The notes below the pieces were generated by a model. That model was not told the origin of the DNA, ran no database searches, and saw nothing but the letters and a program-made list of their open reading frames with translations. Of a DNA stretch of 64,000 bases, positions 29,068 to 42,132 are shown one piece after another. Each line of letters begins with the position of its first letter. Within the stretch, counting starts at the first letter, position 1. Source of the DNA: Xanthobacter agilis (GTDB lineage Bacteria > Pseudomonadota > Alphaproteobacteria > Rhizobiales > Xanthobacteraceae); the NCBI RefSeq assembly GCF_021730435.1, contig NZ_JABWGX010000013.1, forward strand, positions 62,001 through 126,000, in the 5' to 3' direction. The translations under genes were made by a program, and so were the position numbers.

Positions 29068-29631
29068 TCAGACGGACAGAATTTCCTTTTCCTTGTGGGC
29101 CACCACCTGATCCACCTCGATAATGGCTTCGTCGGTGGCCTTCTGGACGTCCTTCGAGAGCCGATCCAGATCATCGGCGCTCATCTCGGCGTCCTTCTCC
29201 AGCTTCTTGAGCTGGTCCATGCCGTCGCGCCGCACATGACGCACCGAGACGCGGGCCGCCTCCGCATATTTGTGGGCCACCTTCACCAGCTCCTGGCGCC
29301 GCTCCTGGTTCAGCTCCGGAATACGCAGGCGCAGCACCTGCCCCTCGGTGGCCGGGTTGAGGCCCAGGTTGCTGTTCTGGATGGCCTTTTCCACGGCGCT
29401 CACCATGCTGCGGTCCCACACCTGCACCTGGAGCAGCCGCGCTTCCGGCACCGAGACCGTCGCCACTTGGTTCATGGGCATGCGGGACCCATAGGCCTCC
29501 ACCATGATGGGCTCCAGAAGGCTGGCGGAAGCCCGGCCCGTGCGCAGGCCCCCAAGCTCGTCCTTGAGCACGCCGATGGCGCCCTGCATGCGGCGCTTGA
29601 TGTCGGCCAGATCGAAGGAAGCGGTGGTCAT
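29068..29631 (-). CDS. frr: Ribosome recycling factor
   Basis: 187 aa, typical length (185-187). With EF-G it splits post-termination ribosomes. It begins [15 protein letters not shown] and contains [20 protein letters not shown], and [17 protein letters not shown] is the conserved three-helix-bundle block. The open frame continues 43 codons upstream, but those residues are not family-like. It follows pyrH after 244 bp, which is long for this operon, so a second promoter may lie there. Confidence 0.97.
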   Translation of the reverse strand: MTTASFDLADIKRRMQGAIGVLKDELGGLRTGRASASLLEPIMVEAYGSRMPMNQVATVSVPEARLLQVQVWDRSMVSAVEKAIQNSNLGLNPATEGQVLRLRIPELNQERRQELVKVAHKYAEAARVSVRHVRRDGMDQLKKLEKDAEMSADDLDRLSKDVQKATDEAIIEVDQVVAHKEKEILSV

Positions 29632-29875
29632 GGCAATCCTCTGTGCTGTCTCGTCTCGGCGCTTGCGGCCGAACCTTTTAGCCTTTCGCCCCGCCAAGAG
29701 CGACGGCGAAGTGAAGAAATCTGCGTGATGGTCCCGCCTGTGATCCGGAGCCCTCGACAAACTAACGAAACCGGGGCGCGACGGAAGCGGTCAAGATCAA
29801 ACGCGGGCACAATTCCCCACCCCTCGCCACCCGCACAACGGAAGCCGCCGCCCGCGAGGCGCGGCGCCTTCCCTC

Positions 29876-30640
29876 TCAGGGCGCCACGACGGTCACCCGG
29901 CCGGAACCCGTGGCCGCCCGGACAATCGCCCCCGGCTCGCGAATGGAGAACACGATGATCGGCAGCGCCGCCTCCCGCGCAAGGGCGAAGGCAGCCGCGT
30001 CCATCACCTTCAGATCATAGGCCAGAGCCTGATCGTGGGTGAGCCGGTCATAGCGGGTCGCGGAAGGATCCGTCTTCGGATCGGCGGTATAGACCCCGTC
30101 CACGTTGGTCGCCTTCAGCACCGCGTCACAATCGAGCTCCGCCGCGCGCAGAACCGCCCCCGTGTCGGTGGTGAAATAGGGATTCCCGGTCCCGCCCGCG
30201 AGCAGGACGATGCGCCCGCGCCGCAGATGCCGCAAGGCCGGCTGGCGGGCGTAGGGCTCGCACACGGTCGGCATGGGAACCGCCGAGAGGGTACGGGCCG
30301 GCGCCCCCGCCTTCTCGATGGCCTGCTCCAGGGCAAGGCCGTTCATGACGGTGGCGAGCATGCCCATGTGGTCGGCGGTGGCCCGGTCGAGGTCTTCGCC
30401 CGCCACCCGCGCGCCGCGCAGGATGTTGCCGCCGCCCACCACCACCGCCACCTCGCAGCCGAGCGCGCGCGCCGCCACGAGGTCGCGGGCGATGGCCGCG
30501 ACGGTCGGCGGATGAAGGCCGAATGGCTCCGGCCCCATCAACGCCTCCCCCGACACCTTCACCAGGATGCGGGGATAGGGGAGCCCCGGCGCCGCATACG
30601 GCATCCGAGGCTCGGGAACATCCGAATCGTCGAACGACAT
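29876..30640 (-). CDS. pyrH: Uridylate (UMP) kinase
   Basis: 254 aa amino-acid-kinase-fold enzyme that phosphorylates UMP to UDP with [40 protein letters not shown] and [13 protein letters not shown] are the expected blocks. It has about 18 residues before the usual start of the fold. The ATG at 30640 is supported by a purine-rich GGGGAGGG about 10 bases upstream; an internal Met at 30604 is the alternative. It is 23 bp after tsf. Confidence 0.97.
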   Translation of the reverse strand: MSFDDSDVPEPRMPYAAPGLPYPRILVKVSGEALMGPEPFGLHPPTVAAIARDLVAARALGCEVAVVVGGGNILRGARVAGEDLDRATADHMGMLATVMNGLALEQAIEKAGAPARTLSAVPMPTVCEPYARQPALRHLRRGRIVLLAGGTGNPYFTTDTGAVLRAAELDCDAVLKATNVDGVYTADPKTDPSATRYDRLTHDQALAYDLKVMDAAAFALAREAALPIIVFSIREPGAIVRAATGSGRVTVVAP

Positions 30641-30663
30641 GGGGACGCCCCCTCCCCGTTCGC

Positions 30664-31587
30664 TCAGGACTGGCCGGCGGCGGCGGCCACCTCGGCCGCG
30701 AAGTCGGTCTCTTCCTTCTCGATGCCCTCACCGAGGGCATAGCGCACGAAGCCCTTGAGCGTGATCGGCGCGCCGACCTGGCCCTCGGCCTCCTTCAGCA
30801 CCTGGGCCACCGACTTGGAGCCGTCATGCACGAAGGCCTGATCGAGGAGGGTGTTCTCCTTGAAGAAGCTCTTCATGCCGCTCTCGGCGATCTTGTCCTG
30901 CACGTTGGCGGGCTTGCCCTGGTGCTTCTCGAGCAGGATCGCCTTCTCGCGGGCGACCGTCTCGGCCGGGATGCCGGAGGCGTCGAGCGCCAGCGGGTTC
31001 AGCGCCGCCACATGCATGGCGATCTGACGGCCGAGGGTGGACAGCTTCTCCACATCGCCGGTCGATTCGAGCGCCACCAGCACGCCGATGCGGCCCTGAC
31101 CATCAGCCACCTGGCCATGGACATAGGTGGCCACCACGCCCGCGGACACCGTGAGCTTGGCGGCCCGGCGCAGGGTCATGTTCTCGCCGATCTTGGCGAT
31201 GAGGGCGGTGAGCTTGTCGGCCACCGTCAGATCCTCGCCGGGGAACTTGGCGCAGGCCACGGCCTCGAGGGTGCCCTCGGTGTTGAGGGCCACCTTGGCC
31301 GCCTCGCGCACGAACGCCTGGAAGTCGGGGTTGCGGGCGACGAAGTCGGTCTCCGCATTCACTTCCACGGCGGCGGCATAGTGGCCGGAGGACTCGACGG
31401 CAACGAGACCCTCGGCGGCCACGCGGCCGGCCTTCTTGGCGGCCTTGGCGAGGCCCTTCTTGCGCAGCCAGTCCACGGCAGCTTCGATGTCGCCGCTCGT
31501 CTCGGTGAGCGCGGACTTGCAGTCCATCATGCCTGCGCCGGTCTTTTCGCGCAGTTCCTTGACGAGCCCGGCGGTGATCGCAGCCAT
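30664..31587 (-). CDS. tsf: Elongation factor Ts
   Basis: 307 aa. It is the guanine nucleotide exchange factor for EF-Tu. It starts [20 protein letters not shown] with the [12 protein letters not shown] signature, and the TDFVARN motif follows. AAGGG lies about 8 bases before the ATG at 31587. An in-frame TTG two codons upstream is less likely. It is 111 bp downstream of rpsB, with a strong hairpin in the gap. Confidence 0.97.
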   Translation of the reverse strand: MAAITAGLVKELREKTGAGMMDCKSALTETSGDIEAAVDWLRKKGLAKAAKKAGRVAAEGLVAVESSGHYAAAVEVNAETDFVARNPDFQAFVREAAKVALNTEGTLEAVACAKFPGEDLTVADKLTALIAKIGENMTLRRAAKLTVSAGVVATYVHGQVADGQGRIGVLVALESTGDVEKLSTLGRQIAMHVAALNPLALDASGIPAETVAREKAILLEKHQGKPANVQDKIAESGMKSFFKENTLLDQAFVHDGSKSVAQVLKEAEGQVGAPITLKGFVRYALGEGIEKEETDFAAEVAAAAGQS

Positions 31588-31611
31588 GTTCAATCCCTTC
31601 TTCTCGCACCA

Positions 31612-31641
31612 CGGCCGGCCAGGGTTATCCCGAGCCGGCCG
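31612..31641 (-). promoter_or_regulatory. Hairpin between rpsB and tsf
   Basis: CGGCCGGC (31612-31619) and GCCGGCCG (31634-31641) are exact complements. The inner GGG-TTAT-CCC adds a second short stem. It has no T-run. It sits in the 111-bp rpsB-tsf spacer and could modulate the S2:EF-Ts expression ratio by partial attenuation or RNA processing. Confidence 0.45.
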
Positions 31642-31698
31642 CCGGGGACGCCCCGCGCCCCCAATTATCCTTGATTCGTTTTCAGCCTCGCGACGAGA

Positions 31699-32700
31699 TC
31701 ATTCGGCCTCGGCGGAGAGCTCCTTGGCCTGGGCGATCCAGCCGTCCACGCGGCCGGGCAGACCCACCTCGTCGCCGATGCGGTCGGCGTCGATCTGATC
31801 GAGGCCGGCGATCTGCGAGAAATGGAACACACCCAGTTCGTTCAGCTTCTGCTCGATCTCGGGGGAGACGCCGGTGAGCTTCTTCAGGTCGTCGGCGACG
31901 CCGCGCGGACCGGACAGAGGCTCGAACGTCATCCACACGCCTTCAGCCGGCAGCTCCTCGGCCAGCGGCACGTCCTCGGCACCGATGTCGATGCCCAGAT
32001 CGCTCTGGCTGCGGCCGATGCCGTCGATGGCGGCGCGGGCGATGAGATCGCAATACAGCTGGATGGCGCGACCGGCGTCGTCATTGCCGGGCACCGGGAA
32101 GGCGATGCCGTCCGGATCGCAATTGGTGTCGAGGATGGCCGCCACCGGGATGCCGAGGCGCTGGGCCTCCTTCACGGCGATGTCTTCCTTGTTCGTGTCG
32201 ATCACGAACAGCAGATCCGGCAGGCCGCCCATGTCGCGGATGCCGCCGAGAGCCTTCTCCAGCTTCTCCTTCTCACGCGACAGCGTGAGACGCTCCTTCT
32301 TGGTGTAGCCGGAAGAGGCTTCCGGCGCCGCCAGGGTCTCTTCCAGCTTCTTCAGCCGGGCGATGGAGTTGGAAATGGTCTTCCAGTTGGTGAGCATGCC
32401 GCCGAGCCAGCGGTGGTTCACGAAATACTGGGCCGAGCGGCGGGCGGCGTCGGCCACCTGGTCGGCCGCCTGGCGCTTGGTGCCGACGAACAGCACGCGG
32501 CCGCCCTGGGCCACCGTGTCGGACACGGCCTGAAGCGCGCGATGCAGCGCGGGCACGGTCTGCGACAGGTCGAGAATGTGGATGTTGTTGCGAACGCCGA
32601 AGATGTACGGGGCCATCTTGGGGTTCCAACGGTGGGCCTGATGGCCAAAGTGCACGCCAGCTTCCAGAAGCTGACGCATCGAATAATCGGGAAGCGCCAT
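31699..32700 (-). CDS. rpsB: 30S ribosomal protein S2 with C-terminal helix-hairpin-helix-like extension
   Basis: 333 aa against about 240-260 for a typical S2. Residues 1 to about 235 are a normal S2: [42 protein letters not shown], and [18 protein letters not shown]. After an acidic linker, residues about 265-333 form an extra module with [18 protein letters not shown] then [20 protein letters not shown]. This resembles the helix-hairpin-helix domains appended to other proteins in this order. GGAGAG lies about 7 bases before the ATG. It heads the rpsB-tsf-pyrH block. Confidence 0.97.
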   Translation of the reverse strand: MALPDYSMRQLLEAGVHFGHQAHRWNPKMAPYIFGVRNNIHILDLSQTVPALHRALQAVSDTVAQGGRVLFVGTKRQAADQVADAARRSAQYFVNHRWLGGMLTNWKTISNSIARLKKLEETLAAPEASSGYTKKERLTLSREKEKLEKALGGIRDMGGLPDLLFVIDTNKEDIAVKEAQRLGIPVAAILDTNCDPDGIAFPVPGNDDAGRAIQLYCDLIARAAIDGIGRSQSDLGIDIGAEDVPLAEELPAEGVWMTFEPLSGPRGVADDLKKLTGVSPEIEQKLNELGVFHFSQIAGLDQIDADRIGDEVGLPGRVDGWIAQAKELSAEAE

Positions 32701-32915
32701 TTTATCTCTCCGGTTGAACCTCCGCGGACGTACCCCCGATCCGACAGGATGCGAGGGCACCGGATGGCCATAGGGCCGAATGTCCGCGTGCGGGATGGCG
32801 CGGCTTATAGGGGAAGGCGCGCGAAAGGGCAAGGGCACGCAAACGGCAGGCGAAAAGGCTGGGGCGACCGCGCTGGCGCCGCCGTCCCCTCCCCTTCGCG
32901 CACCGGTGGAGCCTC

Positions 32916-33476
32916 TCAGGGCTTGGCCTTCTGGGCGGCGGCGGCCACCGCCTTGTCGACCACGCGCGGCACCATCGCATTCAGCTCGGCGAGCATGTTC
33001 TCATAGACCGGCAGGGGTTGCTGCCAGGCATCCGCGACGTCGTGGGCGCCGTTGCCGGCATATTCGGCGATGGTGAAGGTCTTGCCTGCGGCCTGGGGGA
33101 ACATCTCGATGATGTGGGCCTTGTGCTCGGCCGACAGCGCCAGGATCAGATCGGAATGGGTCACGTCCTGCACGATGAGCTGCTGCGCCTCATGGGCCGA
33201 CAGATCGACGCCGCGCTGGGCCCAGAGCATCTGGGCATAGCCCTCCACCCGCACGAAATACGGGTTCACGTTCACGCCGCGGGAGATGAACCGGGCGTCG
33301 ACATCATGGGAGAGCGCATAGATCCGAGCGATGGTCTCGGCGGAAATGGAGCGGCCGGTATTTCCGGTGTCCACGAAGGCGATCTTCAAAGGCCCGGCGG
33401 CCGCCCAGCCGCCACCCAGAACCATCAGCGCCAGAGCCAGCGCACTCGTCCGTCCGAACCGTTTCCAGTGAAGCAC
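32916..33476 (-). CDS. Exported LMW-phosphotyrosine-phosphatase homologue lacking the catalytic Cys
   Basis: 186 aa from the GTG at 33476, which has GGAGG 5 bases upstream; an in-frame ATG at 33491 has no such site. A signal peptide ends after about GGWAAA. The mature part resembles low-molecular-weight protein tyrosine phosphatases, but the P-loop reads VDTGNTGRS where the family has VCxGNxCRS. The nucleophile Cys is Asp, the second Cys is Gly, and the Arg-Ser is kept. The general-acid region ([10 protein letters not shown]) retains an Asp. It is therefore probably not a classical phosphatase and may bind phosphate or act as a pseudo-enzyme in the periplasm. It is downstream of dnaE on the same strand. 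Confidence 0.75.
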   Translation of the reverse strand: MLHWKRFGRTSALALALMVLGGGWAAAGPLKIAFVDTGNTGRSISAETIARIYALSHDVDARFISRGVNVNPYFVRVEGYAQMLWAQRGVDLSAHEAQQLIVQDVTHSDLILALSAEHKAHIIEMFPQAAGKTFTIAEYAGNGAHDVADAWQQPLPVYENMLAELNAMVPRVVDKAVAAAAQKAKP

Positions 33477-33503
33477 AATTCCCTCCGCCATGGCTGCATC
33501 ACA

Positions 33504-33528
33504 GATGCGGTGCCGGTATCACCGCATC
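33504..33528 (-). promoter_or_regulatory. Perfect hairpin between dnaE and the phosphatase-like gene
   Basis: GATGCGGTG (33504-33512) and CACCGCATC (33520-33528) are exact inverted repeats with a 7-base loop. It lies 43 bp after the dnaE stop and about 28 bases before the phosphatase-like start. There is no T-run. It could end most dnaE transcripts or be an operator or leader structure for the next gene. Confidence 0.5.
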
Positions 33529-33571
33529 GGGAACAGTGATGTGACGCCGGCGGGTGCCCACCCCGCCGAAA

Positions 33572-37033
<3,462 letters not shown>

Positions 37034-37364
37034 GGCGGACGCATTCTCTCGGCGGGACAGGGATGGGACCTTGAAGAAGACACCCGCCGACCGGGACCGG
37101 TCAACAGAATCGCACGGGTCATTCCCTCCGCGTGACCACCCATGAAGAAAATTCATGAACTGTGACGAAAACCTGACGGCACCACTGCCCGCGCGCCTGA
37201 AGCTTTACCTAATTACCACCCGCAGCACGACCCTCACGCCCAATCGACTTTGGACAGCGCGCGAGCCGTGTGATAAGCGCAGGAACCCGTTCGGCCGGGG
37301 CTCTTCTCGTCAGACACCTCCCCGCCGATAGACCGTAGTACCCCGACATCATCGGAGACCTGCC
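37034..37364. other. dnaE/glyA divergent intergenic region
   Basis: 331 bp between the divergent starts of dnaE and glyA. No credible small gene. It contains a TGAA-N5-TTCA site (37143-37155) and an AT-richer patch at about 37197-37220 that could hold promoter elements. I cannot define -35/-10 boxes with confidence. Confidence 0.5.
37143..37155 (+). promoter_or_regulatory. MetR-type site TGAA-N5-TTCA upstream of glyA
   Basis: TGAAGAAAATTCA matches the enterobacterial MetR consensus TGAA-N5-TTCA exactly, and the symmetry extends one base each side (A/T). MetR activates glyA in E. coli through such sites. Here it is about 210 bp before the glyA ATG and 110 bp before dnaE. No metR gene is in the window, so binding is inference. 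Confidence 0.4.
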
Positions 37365-38678
37365 ATGGCCTCGCAGGACGCGAACCCCGCCTCCATTTCG
37401 GAGGAACACAACCGCTTCTTCACCGCCTCGCTCGCCGAGACCGATCCCGAGATCGCCAGCGCGGTGGACGCGGAACTGGGTCGCCAGCGCGATGAGATCG
37501 AACTGATCGCGTCGGAGAACATCGTTTCGCGCGCGGTGCTCGAAGCGCAGGGTTCGGTGCTCACCAACAAGTATGCGGAAGGCTATCCCGGCAAGCGCTA
37601 TTATGGCGGCTGCCAGTTCGTGGATGTGGCCGAGAACCTCGCCATCGCGCGCGCCAAGACGCTGTTCGGCTGCGCCTTCGCCAATGTGCAGCCCAATTCC
37701 GGCAGCCAGGCGAACCAAGGCGTGTTCTTCGCCACCATGCAGCCCGGCGACACCTTTCTCGGCCTCAATCTGGCGGCCGGCGGCCACCTGACCCACGGCT
37801 CCCCGGTGAACATGTCCGGCAAGTGGTTCAAGGCGGTGCCCTACACCGTGCGCCAGGACGACCAGCACATCGATTATGAAGAGGTCGCCCGCCTCGCCGA
37901 CCAGCACAAGCCGAAGGTCATCGTGGCCGGCGGCTCGGCCTATCCGCGCATCATCGACTTCCCCAAGATGCGGCAGATCGCCGACAGCGTCGGCGCCCTG
38001 CTGATGGTGGACATGGCCCATTTCGCGGGCCTCGTGGCCGGCGGCGCGCACCCGAGCCCGTTCCCCCATGCCCATGTGGTGACCACCACCACCCACAAGA
38101 CCCTGCGTGGCCCGCGCGGCGGCATGATCCTGACCAATGACGAGGATCTGGCCAAGAAGATCAATTCGGCCATCTTCCCCGGCATCCAGGGCGGCCCGCT
38201 GATGCATGTCATCGCCGCCAAGGCGGTGGCCTTCGGCGAGGCGCTGCGGCCCGAATTCAAGCTCTACGCCAAGAATGTCGTGGAAAATGCCAAGGCGCTG
38301 GCCGAGACCCTCAAGGGTCACGGCTTCGCCATCGTCTCCGGCGGCACCGACACCCATCTCATGCTGGTGGACCTGCGTCCCAAGCGCCTCACCGGCAAGG
38401 TGTCCGAGGCGGCGCTGGGCCGCGCCCACATCACCTGCAACAAGAACGGCATTCCGTTCGACCCCGAGAAGCCGTTCGTGACCTCGGGCGTGCGCCTCGG
38501 CACCCCGGCGGGCACCACCCGCGGCTTCGGCGTGGCGGAGTTCCAGCAGATCGGCGACCTGATCGCCGAGGTGCTGGGCGTGCTCTCGCAGAAGGGCGTG
38601 GACGAGGATTCGCTGGTGGAAGCGGCGGTGCGCGAGAAGGTTTCGGCATTGCTGAAGCGCTTTCCCATCTACGCCTGA
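37365..38678 (+). CDS. glyA: Serine hydroxymethyltransferase
   Basis: 437 aa. This PLP enzyme converts serine and tetrahydrofolate to glycine and methylene-THF, the main source of one-carbon units. The PLP-binding Lys is K245 in [35 protein letters not shown] and [14 protein letters not shown] are also intact. GGAGA lies about 7 bases before the ATG. nrdR follows after 26 bp, and the methylene-THF and purine links to the following riboflavin genes make metabolic sense. Confidence 0.97.
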   Translation: MASQDANPASISEEHNRFFTASLAETDPEIASAVDAELGRQRDEIELIASENIVSRAVLEAQGSVLTNKYAEGYPGKRYYGGCQFVDVAENLAIARAKTLFGCAFANVQPNSGSQANQGVFFATMQPGDTFLGLNLAAGGHLTHGSPVNMSGKWFKAVPYTVRQDDQHIDYEEVARLADQHKPKVIVAGGSAYPRIIDFPKMRQIADSVGALLMVDMAHFAGLVAGGAHPSPFPHAHVVTTTTHKTLRGPRGGMILTNDEDLAKKINSAIFPGIQGGPLMHVIAAKAVAFGEALRPEFKLYAKNVVENAKALAETLKGHGFAIVSGGTDTHLMLVDLRPKRLTGKVSEAALGRAHITCNKNGIPFDPEKPFVTSGVRLGTPAGTTRGFGVAEFQQIGDLIAEVLGVLSQKGVDEDSLVEAAVREKVSALLKRFPIYA

Positions 38679-38704
38679 GTCGTGACGCCGGAGGCGGATG
38701 ATAG

Positions 38705-39241
38705 ATGCGGTGCCCCTATTGCGGGAGCCTGGACACCCAGGTGAAGGACTCCCGTCCCACTGAGGACAACACCGCCATTCGCCGCCGGCGCATCTGCCCT
38801 GACTGCGGCGGGCGCTTCACCACCTTCGAGCGCGTGCAATTGCGCGAGCTCATGATCGTGAAGCGCTCCGGCCGCCGGGTGCCGTTCGACCGCGACAAGC
38901 TCGCCCGCTCGGTCCAGGTGGCGCTGCGCAAACGCCCTGTGGACGCCGAACGGGTGGAACGCATGATTACCGGCGTGGTCCGCCAGCTCGAAAGCCTGGG
39001 CGACACCGATATCCCCTCCGAAACCATCGGTGAACTGGTGATGGCGGGCTTGAAGCAGCTCGACGATGTCGCCTATGTGCGCTTCGCATCCGTCTACCGC
39101 GATTTCCGCGAGGCGAAGGACTTCGAATCCGCCCTGGCGGAGCTGTCCGCCGATGGCGAGGCGCTGGCCGCGGGGGCCTCTGAAGGCCCAGGACGCGGGG
39201 ACGCCAAGAGCGGCGCCCGCCCCGCCCGCGACATGGAATGA
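38705..39241 (+). CDS. nrdR: Transcriptional repressor NrdR
   Basis: 178 aa. NrdR senses ATP/dATP and represses ribonucleotide reductase genes by binding NrdR boxes. The zinc ribbon uses C3, C6, C31 and C34 (MRCPYCGS and ICPDCGGRF). The ATP-cone domain follows at about 49-139 ([15 protein letters not shown]). The C-terminal about 30 residues are a charged, low-complexity tail beyond the usual end. Its stop overlaps the ribD start by 4 bases (ATGA). No ribonucleotide reductase gene is in the window. Confidence 0.97.
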   Translation: MRCPYCGSLDTQVKDSRPTEDNTAIRRRRICPDCGGRFTTFERVQLRELMIVKRSGRRVPFDRDKLARSVQVALRKRPVDAERVERMITGVVRQLESLGDTDIPSETIGELVMAGLKQLDDVAYVRFASVYRDFREAKDFESALAELSADGEALAAGASEGPGRGDAKSGARPARDME

Positions 39242-40401
39242 CCGGCCCGATGGCATCCCCGTCGCCCGTTCCCGTTCAGGTCGCTTCCCCAGAGGAAGAC
39301 GAGCGTTTCATGGCCGAGGCCCTGACGGTCGGACAGACCGGGCTCGGCCGCACCTGGCCCAATCCCTCGGTCGGGGCAGTGGTGGTGCGGCATGGTCCCG
39401 ATGGCCCCCGCGTGGTGGGCGCCGCCGCCACCGCCGCTGCTGGCCGCCCCCATGCCGAGCCGCAGGCGCTGGCTCAGGCCGGCGCGGCCGCGCGCGGCGC
39501 AACCCTCTACGTCACGCTGGAACCGTGCTCCCACCACGGTCGCACCCCGCCGTGCGCCGATGCGGTGATCGCCGCCGGCGTCAGGCGCGTGGTCGCCGCC
39601 ATCGAGGACCCCGACCACCGGGTGAAAGGGCGGGGCGTCGCCCGGCTGCGCGCCGCCGGCATCTGGGTGACGGTGGGCGTGGGCGCCGAGCAGGCCCTCG
39701 CCGACCACGCCGGCCACATCCGCCGCGTCACCGAAGGCCGGCCCCATGTCCTGCTCAAAATGGCGGTGTCGGCGGACGGCAAGGCGGCCTTGCCCGGCCC
39801 GCGCCCGGCGATCATCACCGGGCCCCAGGCGCGCGCGCGCGCGCATCTCCTGCGCGCCCATGCCGATGCCATCCTGGTGGGCGCCGGCACGGTGCTTGCC
39901 GATGACCCCATGCTGACCACGCGGCTGGAAGGCTTCGAGGGGCGCTCTCCGGTGCGCATCGTACTGGACAGCGCCCTGGCGCTGCCCCTCGATTCGGCAC
40001 TGGTGCGCACCGCCTGCGAGGTTCCGGTCTGGGTCATCACCGCCGAGGACGGTCCCGCCGACCGCGCCGCCGCCCTCGCGGAACGGGGCGTCGAGGTGCT
40101 GCGCGTGCCCCGTGGCGGCCCCGAGGACCGGCTTTACCTGCCTGCCGCGCTGAAGCTCTTGGGCATGCTGGGCGTCACCCGCCTGATGGTGGAAGGTGGC
40201 CCCACCACCGCCACCGCCTTCCTCGATGCGGGCCTGGTGGACGAGGTTGCCGTGTTCACCAGCCCGGTCGTGCTCGGCGCGGACGCCGTCCCCGCCCTGG
40301 CGGGCCGCCCGCTGAACCGCCTTTTCGCCCCGGTCGGATTTGCCGAAGTCGAGCATGAAGACCTGGGTCCCGATCATTTCATGCGCTTGTGGAGACGCTG
40401 A
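39238..40401 (+). CDS. ribD: Bifunctional riboflavin deaminase/reductase
   Basis: 387 aa. The N-terminal deaminase domain carries the zinc motifs HAEP (H72, E74) and [11 protein letters not shown] (C97, C106). The C-terminal reductase domain runs from about 160 ([40 protein letters not shown]). Together they convert the pyrimidine product of GTP cyclohydrolase II into 5-amino-6-ribitylaminouracil phosphate. The first about 20 residues are variable. It is translationally coupled to nrdR; ribE starts immediately after its stop. Confidence 0.97.
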   Translation: MTGPMASPSPVPVQVASPEEDERFMAEALTVGQTGLGRTWPNPSVGAVVVRHGPDGPRVVGAAATAAAGRPHAEPQALAQAGAAARGATLYVTLEPCSHHGRTPPCADAVIAAGVRRVVAAIEDPDHRVKGRGVARLRAAGIWVTVGVGAEQALADHAGHIRRVTEGRPHVLLKMAVSADGKAALPGPRPAIITGPQARARAHLLRAHADAILVGAGTVLADDPMLTTRLEGFEGRSPVRIVLDSALALPLDSALVRTACEVPVWVITAEDGPADRAAALAERGVEVLRVPRGGPEDRLYLPAALKLLGMLGVTRLMVEGGPTTATAFLDAGLVDEVAVFTSPVVLGADAVPALAGRPLNRLFAPVGFAEVEHEDLGPDHFMRLWRR

Positions 40402-41013
40402 ATGTTCACCGGCATCATCACCGACGTGGGCGACATTGTTGCAGCCGACGCCCGCGGCGAGGTCAAGACCCTCTCCATCGCCACTGATTTTGACGCCGCC
40501 TCCATCGCGCTGGGCGCCTCCATCGCCTGCTCCGGCGTGTGCATGACGGTCACCTCGGTCACCGCTTCCGGCCCGCGCAAGACCGTCTTCACCGTGGATG
40601 CCGGTCCCGAGACCCTTGCCATCACCACCGTGGCCTCGTGGCAGCCGCGCCGGCGCATCAACCTCGAGCGCTCGCTCAAGATCGGCGACGAGCTGGGCGG
40701 GCACATGGTCTCCGGCCATGTGGATTCGACCGCCACCGTGCTGAAGCGCGAGGATCTCGGCGCCACCACCCGCTTTGAATTCCAGGTGCCGGATGCCCTC
40801 GCCCGGTTCGTGGCCACCAAGGGCTCGGTCGCGCTCGACGGCACCTCTCTCACGGTCAACACCGTGGAGAGCAACGCCTTTTCCTGCCTGCTCATACCCC
40901 ACACCCTGGCCGTCACCACCTGGGGTGGCGCCATGCCCGGCGACAAGGTGAATTTCGAGGTGGACCTCATGGCCCGCTATGCGGCACGGCTTGCCGAGTT
41001 CCCCCGGATGTGA
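40402..41013 (+). CDS. ribE: Riboflavin synthase, alpha chain
   Basis: 203 aa. It dismutates two molecules of 6,7-dimethyl-8-ribityllumazine to riboflavin. The protein consists of two lumazine-binding barrels, N-terminal (MFTGIITDVG, CSGVCMTV) and C-terminal (GGHMVSGHVDSTA, SVALDGTSLTVN). The ATG directly follows the ribD stop. Its product and substrate link it to ribH downstream. Some databases use the symbol ribC for this enzyme. Confidence 0.96.
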   Translation: MFTGIITDVGDIVAADARGEVKTLSIATDFDAASIALGASIACSGVCMTVTSVTASGPRKTVFTVDAGPETLAITTVASWQPRRRINLERSLKIGDELGGHMVSGHVDSTATVLKREDLGATTRFEFQVPDALARFVATKGSVALDGTSLTVNTVESNAFSCLLIPHTLAVTTWGGAMPGDKVNFEVDLMARYAARLAEFPRM

Positions 41014-41063
41014 TCCCGCCCAACACCGGCGCGCGGCGTATATTCAAGAAGCGGGGGTGAGGT

Positions 41064-41098
41064 CTGCGCCCGAGGCGCAGGCGGCGCGCTTGCGCCGC
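41064..41098 (+). promoter_or_regulatory. Two adjacent perfect hairpins between ribE and ribH
   Basis: CTGCGCC-CGA-GGCGCAG (41064-41080) is followed directly by GCGGCGC-GCTT-GCGCCGC (41081-41098). Both have 7-bp perfect stems and lie 48-82 bases before the ribH ATG. There is no T-run and no resemblance to the FMN riboswitch core. Possible roles are attenuation or transcript stabilisation. Confidence 0.45.
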
Positions 41099-41145
41099 GC
41101 GGCGCGCTCGAGTACGCCTCGCGCCTCAGTTCGGAGACGAAGCAC

Positions 41146-41637
41146 ATGGTGACGACGCGCAGAGAAGGCTCTCAGGACAAGGACGAGCTGCTCGAAGGCG
41201 CCCGCGTTCTCATCGTGGAGGCGCGCTATTACGAGGCGCTCGCCGACGAGCTTCTGGCCGGCGCCCGCGCGGTGCTGGAAGCCGCGGGCGTGGAGGTGAT
41301 TGTCATCACCGTGCCCGGCGCGCTTGAAATTCCCATCGCCGCCGAGATTGCCCTCGATGCCGCCGAGATGTCGGGCGAGACGGTGGATGCGGTGGTGGGG
41401 CTGGGCGTGGTGATCCGCGGCGAGACCTACCACTTTGAGATCGTGGCCGGCGAATCGGCGCGCGGGCTGATGGATCTCGGCCTCGGCCGCGCCCTGGCGG
41501 TGGGCAACGGCATCCTCACCGTGGACACCGAGGCCCAGGCCTGGGAGCGCGCCCGCGTTTCCGAGGGCGACAAGGGCGGCGGAGCCGCCGCGGCGGCGCT
41601 CTCTCTGGTGCGCCTGCGCCGGAGGCTGGAACGATGA
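41146..41637 (+). CDS. ribH: 6,7-dimethyl-8-ribityllumazine synthase
   Basis: 163 aa. It condenses 5-amino-6-ribitylaminouracil with 3,4-dihydroxybutanone phosphate. [14 protein letters not shown] and [17 protein letters not shown] (catalytic His) are the family motifs. [17 protein letters not shown] is near the C-terminus. The start is ATG at 41146 after CGGAGA. The stop overlaps nusB by 4 bases. The 132-bp gap from ribE contains the paired hairpins. Confidence 0.97.
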   Translation: MVTTRREGSQDKDELLEGARVLIVEARYYEALADELLAGARAVLEAAGVEVIVITVPGALEIPIAAEIALDAAEMSGETVDAVVGLGVVIRGETYHFEIVAGESARGLMDLGLGRALAVGNGILTVDTEAQAWERARVSEGDKGGGAAAAALSLVRLRRRLER

Positions 41638-42131
41638 GCGACGCCGCCTCGGGTCCCGCCACCTCCTGGCCCATGAAGAAGAGCGCGGCCCGCCTCGGCG
41701 CGGTGCAGGCGCTCTATCAGATGGATCTGGCGCAAACCCCCATCCACGACATCCTCGCCCAGTTCGAGAGCCATTGGCTCGGCCAGGAGGTGGAGGGCAC
41801 CCAGCTTCCGGAAGCGGACATCAAGCTGTTCCGCGCCGTGGTCGAGGGGGTGCTCTCCGAACAGCGCGCCATCGACCCGCTGGTGGACAAGGCGCTGTCG
41901 CGCGGCTGGCCGCTGCGCCGGGTGGAGGCGGTGCTGCGCGCGGTGCTGCGCGCCGGCGCCTTCGAGCTTCTGGCGCGGCCCGATGTGCCGGCGCGGGTGG
42001 TCATCGCCGAATATGTGAACGTCGCCGGCGCCTTCCTCGACCGCGACGAGACCGGCATGGTGAACGCGGTGCTCGATGCCCTCGCCCACGAGCTGCGGGC
42101 GCGCGAGTTCTCCGGTCCGGGAGCCGCGTAA
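41634..42131 (+). CDS. nusB: Transcription antitermination protein NusB
   Basis: 165 aa, all-helical. NusB with NusE binds boxA RNA and supports antitermination in rRNA operons. [18 protein letters not shown] is the conserved first helix. [40 protein letters not shown] and [12 protein letters not shown] follow. It starts inside the ribH stop and is followed by thiL after one base. The ribH-nusB-thiL order is standard in alphaproteobacteria. Confidence 0.97.
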   Translation: MSDAASGPATSWPMKKSAARLGAVQALYQMDLAQTPIHDILAQFESHWLGQEVEGTQLPEADIKLFRAVVEGVLSEQRAIDPLVDKALSRGWPLRRVEAVLRAVLRAGAFELLARPDVPARVVIAEYVNVAGAFLDRDETGMVNAVLDALAHELRAREFSGPGAA

Positions 42132-42132
42132 C

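Noticed and set aside
41014-41145. FMN riboswitch before ribH
   Set aside because: The conserved FMN aptamer core is not visible; only two simple hairpins are present.
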